Assembly: GCA_965603115.1 (NCBI GenBank)
Contig: CBFDBT010000124.1
Span: 1 to 7,923 of the forward strand
From: CBFDBT01 sp965603115
Lineage (GTDB): Bacteria > Pseudomonadota > Alphaproteobacteria > Sphingomonadales > Kordiimonadaceae
DNA: 7,923 nt
Reading direction: 5' to 3'
Below, piece after piece: positions 1 to 5,377 of this stretch. How positions within the stretch are numbered: the stretch's first letter is position 1; each line of letters opens with the position of its first letter. Under the pieces are notes generated by a model. That model did not search any database. It had not been told where the DNA came from and worked only from the letters and a program-made list of their open reading frames with translations. The position numbers and the translations under genes were made by a program.

Positions 1-2
1 AG

Positions 3-59
3 GTGGCGCACTTTAGGCTGAGCCACAGCCGCAAAGCTTTTATCGTCGCCTATCCGTGT
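3..59 (+). pseudogene. istA: IstA transposase internal fragment
   Basis: Reading frame 3 gives a short run containing HFRLSHSRKAFIVAYP, which resembles the part of the IS21 IstA transposase (DDE/RNase H-like catalytic core region) that runs just before the residues usually reading ETQEMVFDAH. Only about 18 codons are visible between the window edge and the point where the IstA-like reading breaks off near 52-59. After that the frame runs into a stop at about 72-76 with no further similarity, while a different frame becomes IstB-like. The rest of IstA, including later catalytic residues, is missing. The upstream part may continue beyond the left edge. The assignment rests on a short match, so it is moderately secure. 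Confidence 0.6.
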
Positions 60-190
60 TCGGTGACGCCAAGATGACCACCGCACTGCTCGACAGGGTG
101 ACCCATCATTGTTCGATCATTGAGACCGGCAACAGCTCCTTCCGCTTTGCTCAGAGCAAAAGGCGGCAGGAAAACCCGCCACCTGAATAG
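53..190 (+). pseudogene. istB: IstB transposition helper ATPase, C-terminal fragment
   Basis: Frame 2 from about position 53 reads SVFGDAKMTTALLDRVTHHC, then SIIETGNSSFRFAQSK, ending at a TAG at 188-190. This is the strongly conserved C-terminal end of IstB, the AAA+ ATPase that helps IS21 transposase choose its target. Roughly 45 residues remain of a protein that is usually about 250 long. The ATP-binding Walker A and B motifs are absent, so the product cannot work. Upstream in the same frame there is a stop at 14-16, and the intervening residues do not look like IstB, because that DNA is the istA fragment read in another frame. No start codon or ribosome binding site belongs to this piece. 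Confidence 0.85.
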
Positions 191-217
191 CTTCTCTACA
201 CCAATTTACAAAAGCCA

Positions 218-253
218 TTTTAACAGGGTGGGGCATGCCCCACCCTGTTAAAA
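218..253. repeat. 36-base perfect palindrome
   Basis: The 36 bases are exactly self-complementary with no loop, centred between 235 and 236 on GGGGCATGCCCC and flanked by TTTTAACAGGGT and its complement. It lies 27 bases after the istB stop and inside the IS. It can form a very stable hairpin in RNA or a cruciform in DNA. In either direction the outer bases read T-run, stem, A-run, so it lacks the U-tract after the stem needed for a standard intrinsic terminator. It may still block read-through transcription or protect mRNA 3' ends. Confidence 0.9.
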
Positions 254-269
254 CATGTGCCAAGCACAC

Positions 270-401
270 TGGCCTACTTTTGCACCACCTTTAATGGCTC
301 GAAATGCATAAGATTGATCGGAAAATGGCCTGCTTTAACAATGGATTTGGTGGGTCACTTTTAAATGCCAATAGGGGGTCAGTTTTAAATGCTCATTGAC
401 A
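270..401. repeat. Repeated transposase-binding-type blocks at the IS21 right end
   Basis: Two near-identical 17-base blocks, at 352-368 and 376-392 (GGGTCACTTTTAAATGC and GGGTCAGTTTTAAATGC, one mismatch), lie 24 bases apart. Two weaker related blocks begin GGCCTACTTTT at 271 and GGCCTGCTTTA at 327. IS21-family ends usually carry several such repeats, which are bound by the IstA transposase. The outer terminus ends TTGACA at 401. This layout marks position 401 as the element boundary. Confidence 0.75.
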
Positions 402-1541
402 CAATGACCTTGAAATCACCTCTTTCATAATCTCAGATGTGCCACCATAGATGCGTTGGACCCGGCTGTCGGCATACATGCGGGCGATGAGGTATTCTTT
501 CATATAGCCATACCCACCATGAAGCTGCAGGCATTCATCCATGATTTGACCTTGTGTTTCAGAACCGAAAAGTTTTGCTATAGATGCATCAGCGGCTGTT
601 AATTCACCTCTTAGAATTTTGCCCACACATTTTTCCATAAAGGCTTTCATTACTTCTAGCTTAGTCTTGCATTCAGCTAGTTTAAAACGGGTATTTTGAA
701 AGTCCATAATAGATTGACCAAAGGCTTTGCGGTCAGTGGTGTAGGTAACTGTTTCTTCAATAGCACGTGTGCTTGCGCCAACGGCGATAATACCAAGCAT
801 TAGCCGTTCCCACATCAATTGGTTCATCAATTGACCAAAGCCTTGACCCTCAGTTCCACCCATTAGGTTGGCAACAGGTGCACGAACATCTTCAAAAAAC
901 AACTCAGATGTGTCCTGCCCTTTCATCCCAATTTTTTCAAGATTGGTCCCGCGACGAAAACCCTCTAGGTCATCCGCTTCAATCCCAATTAAGGAAACGC
1001 CTTTTGCACCAGCTTTGGGATCAGTTTTGGTAACAATGATAAAAAAATTGCCAATTTGACCATTTGAAATAAAAGTTTTAGAGCCGTTGATCACATATTC
1101 ACCACCATCCTTAACAGCAGTTGTGCGAATGGCTTGCAGGTCAGACCCTGTGCCCGGTTCGGTCATTGCGATGCCGCCAATCAACTCCCCTGTTGCCAAG
1201 CGCGGAAGCCAACGTTGTTTTTGTTCTTCGGTGCCAAAAGCAAGGATGTAATGAATAGCAATGTTGTGAACAAATAAGCCAAAGCTCATATCACCCGTAT
1301 ATCCTAGCTCTGCAAATATAACAGCCTCATGGCTAAGATTTCCACCGATACCTCCATATTCTTCCGGTATGGAAGTCATTAGAATACCATTTTCGCCAGC
1401 TTTCTCCCAAAAGGCACGGTCAACCAGTTGTTGGTCTTGGTAACGCTCGCTATTAGGCTCTAATTCAGCGGCAAAAAATTTAGCGACTGAATCACTGAAA
1501 ATGGATAATTCTTCATTCATCCAAGGGGCATCTTTAAACAT
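393..1541 (-). CDS. Acyl-CoA dehydrogenase family protein
   Basis: This 382-residue flavoprotein should oxidise an acyl-CoA to the trans-2-enoyl-CoA, using FAD and passing electrons to electron-transfer flavoprotein in the cytoplasm. Visible marks are AMTEPGTGSD (125-134, FAD/substrate loop), RKAFGQ (271-276), LQLHGGYGY (338-346) and RIYGGTSEIM (363-372). The glutamate found in the YEGT motif of medium- and short-chain enzymes is glycine here (G366). E245 in WERLMLG matches the alternative catalytic glutamate of long-chain and isovaleryl-CoA enzymes, so the protein is probably active. Length is normal for the family. The start is supported by AAAGGAAA at 1547-1554. The last two codons (Cys, Gln) and the TGA stop lie inside the IS21 end; native residues stop at about Leu380. 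It follows the SDR tail by 33 bases, as the last gene of the operon. The exact substrate (straight-chain, branched, aryl or steroid side chain) cannot be told. Confidence 0.93.
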   Translation of the reverse strand: MFKDAPWMNEELSIFSDSVAKFFAAELEPNSERYQDQQLVDRAFWEKAGENGILMTSIPEEYGGIGGNLSHEAVIFAELGYTGDMSFGLFVHNIAIHYILAFGTEEQKQRWLPRLATGELIGGIAMTEPGTGSDLQAIRTTAVKDGGEYVINGSKTFISNGQIGNFFIIVTKTDPKAGAKGVSLIGIEADDLEGFRRGTNLEKIGMKGQDTSELFFEDVRAPVANLMGGTEGQGFGQLMNQLMWERLMLGIIAVGASTRAIEETVTYTTDRKAFGQSIMDFQNTRFKLAECKTKLEVMKAFMEKCVGKILRGELTAADASIAKLFGSETQGQIMDECLQLHGGYGYMKEYLIARMYADSRVQRIYGGTSEIMKEVISRSLCQ

Positions 1542-1546
1542 TGCAG

Positions 1547-1554
1547 TTTCCTTT
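1547..1554 (-). promoter_or_regulatory. Ribosome binding site of the acyl-CoA dehydrogenase
   Basis: On the minus strand AAAGGAAA lies five bases before the ATG at 1541, in an AT-rich leader that follows the SDR-like stop codon. It supports the chosen start and shows that the gene is translated independently of the damaged reading frame upstream. Confidence 0.65.
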
Positions 1555-1574
1555 AATTTAAATATTGGGGTGGG

Positions 1575-1634
1575 TTAGATAATTAGCCCACCATCACAAA
1601 TTATTAGTTGGCCAGAAATATACCCTGATTCATT
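1575..1634 (-). pseudogene. Short-chain dehydrogenase (SDR) C-terminal remnant
   Basis: Twenty codons, ending NESGYISGQLIICDGGLII then TAA, match the usual end of classical SDR oxidoreductases, where a serine-tyr-ile/thr-gly-gln block is followed by a DGG motif near the last residues. No Rossmann glycine motif or Tyr-x-x-x-Lys active site is present, because the sequence immediately upstream is the end of the HupE-like gene. The piece begins right after the natural HupE stop codon (1636-1638). It looks like the leftover end of an SDR gene that once preceded the acyl-CoA dehydrogenase, a common pairing in lipid catabolism operons. A chance resemblance is possible given the short length, but the DGG tail, the frame ending and the location agree well. 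Confidence 0.6.
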
Positions 1635-2639
1635 GTTACATCCATTGATGCAGCCTCTCGAAAAGCCAGAAGCTGGATGTGCATCCAGCGATAATGCCGA
1701 TGGGTTTTTCGAGCTGTATTTCTCTCCTAGATAATTTTTTGCTGATATGTTGAACAGAAAATACAAACCGACCATTATGGATACAAAACCAAGTTGCCCC
1801 GCTTCCACGCCAATATTGAAGAAAAGCAGCGCAAGAGGTATGTCTGTCTGTGGCAATCCTATTTCCATCAGACCGGAGGCAAATCCCATCCCATGAAGCA
1901 GGCCAAAGAAGACGGAAACAAGAGCCGGAAAGCGCCAGGACAAGGTCTCTTTCTGTTTGGCCAGCAGTTCCCGGGCAAGCAACAGAATAGAGAGGACGAT
2001 CATTAATTCCACGAACAGGGAAGGAACGGTTAAGACCGAAAAAACAATAAGGACCATTGTGATAGAGTGGGCCAATGTAAAGCCAGTAATACAGGCGAAC
2101 ATCCGTGCAGGTTTGCGAGCGATGACAATCAGGCAAAGTATAAAAAGCAGATGATCCGGACCCGATAAAATATGATCTAGGCCGAGCCAAAAATAGCGCA
2201 GGGATATCTCTCCGGATTTTATATTTTTTGGCACTTGAAAGTTAATAACTTCAGGGGATAAAAGCCAACTGTGCTTCTCACCATTTATCCCATTCATTTG
2301 TATAAGCGTGGCGAGAGACGGATTGGCGAGAGGGTAGGTTATGAAAACTTCAGGGTTATCCAGCTGATCAGGGCATATAAAAGCTGCTGCTGCGCTTCGA
2401 GCAGATGCAGTAGCAAAGCGGTTGCTACCAGTGCCTTCTCTGCAGCCAGTTAGGGTTATTTTAGGAAAATTCCCCCTTGTTGCCGTCAAAGGCGCACTCC
2501 AACTGACATAGAAGTTTCCTGAACCCTGTTCGGAAATGGAGACTAACAGGGGCCGCCCCTCATGCCCCACAGCAGGCTGCTGGCCAATTATGACCATACA
2601 AGCAAGGAGAAGACCCCACAGGAAGCCCTTCTTACTCAT
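1575..2639 (-). CDS. HupE/UreJ-like membrane protein, frameshifted near the C-terminus
   Basis: HupE/UreJ proteins are membrane permeases linked with nickel uptake; this two-domain subgroup has an unproven substrate. Residues 1-25 are a signal peptide (hydrophobic 6-18, cleavage near AVG-H). Residues 26-145 form a predicted periplasmic domain, followed by about five or six membrane segments carrying GLDHILSGPDHLLF (152-165), TLAHSIT (188-194), FGLLHGMGFA (245-254) and FFNIGVEAGQL (273-283). The histidines in these motifs are family hallmarks and fit metal handling. After Lys301 the reading enters non-membrane sequence and ends in an SDR-like tail (354 residues). One extra A in the A6 run (1735-1740) would restore a 334-residue protein ending in a hydrophobic helix, GIIAGCTSSFWLFERL, with stop at 1636. 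The ATG overlaps the end of the isomerase gene by 8 bases with no strong ribosome binding site, suggesting coupled translation. It may be a pseudogene, a slippage-expressed gene or a sequencing error. Confidence 0.85.
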   Translation of the reverse strand: MSKKGFLWGLLLACMVIIGQQPAVGHEGRPLLVSISEQGSGNFYVSWSAPLTATRGNFPKITLTGCREGTGSNRFATASARSAAAAFICPDQLDNPEVFITYPLANPSLATLIQMNGINGEKHSWLLSPEVINFQVPKNIKSGEISLRYFWLGLDHILSGPDHLLFILCLIVIARKPARMFACITGFTLAHSITMVLIVFSVLTVPSLFVELMIVLSILLLARELLAKQKETLSWRFPALVSVFFGLLHGMGFASGLMEIGLPQTDIPLALLFFNIGVEAGQLGFVSIMVGLYFLFNISAKNYLGEKYSSKNPSALSLDAHPASGFSRGCINGCNNESGYISGQLIICDGGLII

Positions 2640-3501
2640 CTGTCAGGCTTTCGTGGCGCACCGTAAAGGAAGTGATCAGTTGATCGACGGCTTCACTGTG
2701 TAATTTTTCTTTTAAATAATCACGATAATCAAATTCCACCACTGGTCGTATTTCAGCAAGGTCCGGCAAATGACTTTCGCTGCGCGCTGTTATATACAGA
2801 TAATGCCAACCCTGACTGGATCTAAGCGGCCCTTGCCATTGTTCAAGGGCGGTACGCGCCGAAAATATCCGCTCTACCATCTCTTCGCCGAACCGAGGTG
2901 TCAGCATAACGGCGGTTACCTCTGAAAAATTATTACCCCAAGGGAAACGGTCTCCCCTATGCTCGCTGGCAGACCGGTCAGTCTTGCCAACCAGTTCACT
3001 ACTCAGGGTTTCCAGCTTATCTTGGTCCATGACGAAGACATGGCTGAAACTTACTTGCGCAGGGACACTATAGTCTGATTGATGTAGTAGAAAGAAGCCG
3101 TCGAGCTCTCCCGGCTCAATCTTTAGTGCAGGTCCTGCCGTTGCGTCCAGAATAAATTCCATCTTCTGGACAATCCGGCGCTTGATGACATAGTCATTAT
3201 TGTCCAAACCCAGCTGCAGGGCCTGTCGAAACAAGGCCTCTTCCTCAATATAGGATGCTGATAATTCCTTACGACCCTTTTCGTCAAGCCCATCCAGATA
3301 GGCAGCGGCTGCAGTCGGCTCGAACATTTTCATCCGATATTGGACAAATTCCAGCAAAGTTGACCGGTTCACCAAGATTGCTCTGTCTTCTTGCCCTGTA
3401 GTCCCCTCAGATAGGTCTGCGAAAAGACTGTACAAAAGAGCGCCGATCAGGATGAAATATAAGATCGGCTCCTGCAATATTCGCGTGCTCAAGGCCCTCA
3501 T
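2632..3501 (-). CDS. Membrane-anchored parvulin-type peptidyl-prolyl isomerase (PpiC-like)
   Basis: The 289-residue protein starts with a short basic stretch and one hydrophobic segment (about 10-28), an uncleaved-looking anchor placing the rest in the periplasm. Residues 40-145 are helical, SurA/PpiC-like (for example SYIEEEALFRQALQLGL at 83-99). The C-terminal half is a diverged parvulin domain: SFSHVFV (151-157) fits the first strand, and WQGPLRSSQGWHYLYI (222-237) matches the parvulin motif usually like GPV-S-FG-HLI-V. The middle GG-LGW motif is replaced by GDRFPWGN (183-190), so isomerase activity may be weak or replaced by chaperone function. The start has an excellent AAGGAG nine bases upstream. 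It lies 15 bases after the DUF3604 gene and overlaps the HupE-like gene by 8 bases, so it probably helps fold one or both exported neighbours. That role is inference. Confidence 0.82.
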   Translation of the reverse strand: MRALSTRILQEPILYFILIGALLYSLFADLSEGTTGQEDRAILVNRSTLLEFVQYRMKMFEPTAAAAYLDGLDEKGRKELSASYIEEEALFRQALQLGLDNNDYVIKRRIVQKMEFILDATAGPALKIEPGELDGFFLLHQSDYSVPAQVSFSHVFVMDQDKLETLSSELVGKTDRSASEHRGDRFPWGNNFSEVTAVMLTPRFGEEMVERIFSARTALEQWQGPLRSSQGWHYLYITARSESHLPDLAEIRPVVEFDYRDYLKEKLHSEAVDQLITSFTVRHESLTDE

Positions 3502-3510
3502 CTTCTGGCG

Positions 3511-3516
3511 CTCCTT
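3511..3516 (-). promoter_or_regulatory. Ribosome binding site of the PpiC-like gene
   Basis: A full AAGGAG on the minus strand lies nine bases before the ATG at 3501 and directly follows the DUF3604 stop codon. It fixes the start and is the strongest ribosome binding site seen in the window. Confidence 0.75.
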
Positions 3517-5331
3517 TTATTTTGCACTGTACCAGATGGGAGTAGAATAGGCTCGTTCCTGAATAACGGCATCATGTCCAGATACTGCGGGGTCCTGCTT
3601 CATGGCAATAGTATCAAATAATGTATGGCGGGCTGTAGGCATCTCCATTACCCGCACATAATAAAAAGCATTTAGGTCGGCATTGAATTCGGGATCCGTC
3701 CAGACAGTTGCCAGTTCCACTGCACCAACATCATAGGTGGGCTTGCCAGTATTGAGGTCAATGCTTTCGTCTCCTTTCAGATTGTCAGCTACCATGGCAT
3801 CAAAAATCTTTTCATGGGACTTTCCTCCAGCATCCACCCATCCCTTAATAACCTGAACACGTTGTAATTTTGCGCTCATTGGGTCCTGAATCGCCTGTAT
3901 AAGCAGGTGAAGCACTCCACCTTTTGGAGCATTCAGAAGATCTCCACCCATGGGCACGCCCTTCCTGTAGCCAATGGCCGCTAGGTCATGTTCTTTTATA
4001 TCCGATTTACTGAATTCCCATCCGCCAAATACTCGCAAAGTGATCCGAGGCCCAGTAGTTGCATAAACTTCCTTACGCTGGAAAGCGGCTGCAATCTCCT
4101 CCCGACTATTGCCTGTTGCCCAAACAGCCGCTAGTCCTTGGGCGGAAGCATCCCACCCGACGGAACCGGGTGTCGTGGCCTGGCTTTTTGATTCAGGGGT
4201 TGAGTCACTTGCATATTTGCCAAGGAAATTCGTTTCTTCAACGCTCGAAAGAGCTGTGTGGCTGTCAGAGGCCCCGATGGCGCCGAATTTGTATGGATTT
4301 TGGCCAATCTTTTGCTCCAGTTCAAGCCCCCGGCGTAACCCACTTCGCATGAAGCTGCCCTCACTGACAATGGCTTTGTTGCTGGGGCCATTTTTCCCGT
4401 GCTGACTCGTCCCTAAAAGATGCTTATATGTTTCAAAATCAGCATATTCATCAGTTGGTGACAAGATTGGGTGGGTTTCACTATCGCCTTTAAATTGGGT
4501 AACCTCTTCTACCGGCTCCCATCGCTCTCTCGCGCGGGCATACGCTAAGTCGACAGGCTTGCCGCTTTCATCTACTTCCGGGAAAAAACGCCCAAGAGAT
4601 AAATTCATATTGTGGCCGATAGCGATAAAGTCTGTATCATTTTCTTTGGCAGTCTTTGCCATCCACTTCCAGAGGTCTCGGGGCTTTTGAGAGTCAAACA
4701 AGGAAAAAGGCAGATAGCTTTTTGCCTTGTCTCCACCATCTGGGCTGAAAATAATTCTGTGTAGGTTAGCGGCATTCGGCATGGCCGACCATTCCCACCC
4801 GACGAAGGTTGTGAATTTTCCGGGCTCATAATGGGCGTCGGCTGTATCAACTATACGGCTCCAGACATTTTTACGCAGCGATACGCTGTCAAGAGGAGCA
4901 AGGGCCTTGGGGTCTCCGCTTGCTTTATCGACCATGTCGAGAAACATCTCGTTAACTTTGTTGCCTTTCAGCAGCTTGTAATATTGCTTGCCCAATTCCG
5001 TCGCTAGCAATTCCTCATTGCCGCTGTCCAGTTCAGGGATAATTCCCATATATTCTGCATGGTCTGTCACGGCCAGAAAATCAAGCGGGCGATCAATACG
5101 CACGCGGGCCTTATGTCCAGGGTGCACAACGGGCAATCCTTTAGCAAAGCGGTAGGCTGTATCGGGTGTCGCCGTGCGGTTTCCAAGCGTATAGGCGTCC
5201 AGCGAAAAGGAGGTGTGAAGATGGGTATCACCCCAATAAAGACGGGTATCTTGAGCGTGAGCATTGTTGATGTAAAATGCTGATAACAAGACACTAACAG
5301 CGACTGATGTTGTACGTGTGCTTTTAATCAT
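3517..5331 (-). CDS. Secreted DUF3604 protein, PHP-type metallohydrolase fold
   Basis: This is a 604-residue exported protein of the DUF3604 family, whose function is not established. Residues 1-26 form a Sec signal peptide (basic start MIKSTR, hydrophobic core, cleavage after AHA). The mature part begins with YWGDTHLHTSFS (32-43), followed by LAVTDHAEY (87-94), GWEWS (178-182), NLHRIIF (189-195), AIGHNMN (237-243) and GASDSHT (353-359). Together these His, Asp and Glu residues resemble the metal ligands of PHP phosphoesterases, so a periplasmic metal-dependent hydrolase is likely; the substrate is unknown. YATTGPRI (423-430) is also typical of the family. The frame stays open upstream to 5616, but the ATG at 5331 is preferred because it begins a signal peptide and has AAGGAC seven bases upstream, whereas the longer form would overlap the synthetase gene. 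It leads the three-gene envelope unit. Confidence 0.9.
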   Translation of the reverse strand: MIKSTRTTSVAVSVLLSAFYINNAHAQDTRLYWGDTHLHTSFSLDAYTLGNRTATPDTAYRFAKGLPVVHPGHKARVRIDRPLDFLAVTDHAEYMGIIPELDSGNEELLATELGKQYYKLLKGNKVNEMFLDMVDKASGDPKALAPLDSVSLRKNVWSRIVDTADAHYEPGKFTTFVGWEWSAMPNAANLHRIIFSPDGGDKAKSYLPFSLFDSQKPRDLWKWMAKTAKENDTDFIAIGHNMNLSLGRFFPEVDESGKPVDLAYARARERWEPVEEVTQFKGDSETHPILSPTDEYADFETYKHLLGTSQHGKNGPSNKAIVSEGSFMRSGLRRGLELEQKIGQNPYKFGAIGASDSHTALSSVEETNFLGKYASDSTPESKSQATTPGSVGWDASAQGLAAVWATGNSREEIAAAFQRKEVYATTGPRITLRVFGGWEFSKSDIKEHDLAAIGYRKGVPMGGDLLNAPKGGVLHLLIQAIQDPMSAKLQRVQVIKGWVDAGGKSHEKIFDAMVADNLKGDESIDLNTGKPTYDVGAVELATVWTDPEFNADLNAFYYVRVMEMPTARHTLFDTIAMKQDPAVSGHDAVIQERAYSTPIWYSAK

Positions 5332-5338
5332 CTCGTTT

Positions 5339-5344
5339 GTCCTT
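5339..5344 (-). promoter_or_regulatory. Ribosome binding site that fixes the DUF3604 start
   Basis: AAGGAC on the minus strand, seven bases before the ATG at 5331, lies in the 46-base gap after the acyl-CoA synthetase stop. It supports a 604-residue protein starting with a signal peptide over the longer open frame that reaches back into the synthetase gene. Confidence 0.7.
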
Positions 5345-5377
5345 TTTGATTTTTGCCGAATGGCAGTCTTGCAGATA

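Larger units (their letters stand above)
1..401 (+). mobile_element. IS21-family insertion sequence, right-end remnant
   Basis: This is the right part of an IS21-like element entering from the left edge. It contains a short IstA-like piece, an IstB C-terminus ending at 190, a non-coding stretch with a perfect palindrome, and a right end made of repeated GGGTCA-TTTTAAATGC blocks closing with TTGACA at 396-401. Read inward from 401 the end begins TGTCAATGAGC, the TGTCA-type terminus common in IS21 elements. The 191-392 stretch holds no gene, only these end structures. The left end and any target-site duplication lie outside the window or are lost, so duplication cannot be tested. The element cannot be autonomous as seen, since both transposition genes are broken here. 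The family call is from memory of IstA/IstB and end structure; a search of an IS database would settle the exact element. Confidence 0.85.

Noticed and set aside
218..253. Intrinsic terminator at the palindrome
   Set aside because: In both directions the stem is followed by an A-run rather than a T-run, so the standard rho-independent layout is not met.
1571..1590. Short inverted repeat around the SDR-tail stop codon (TGGGTTA and TAGCCCA)
   Set aside because: The stem is seven bases with a mismatch and no U-tract follows, so it is too weak to call a terminator.
1636..2190. 184-codon open frame on the minus strand overlapping the HupE-like gene
   Set aside because: Most of it is an out-of-frame shadow; only the last 30-odd codons look real, and these are the displaced natural end of the HupE-like gene.
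4059..4405. Two overlapping plus-strand open frames of about 97 codons inside the DUF3604 gene
   Set aside because: Both are antisense to a well-conserved coding region and show no domain or plausible translation start.
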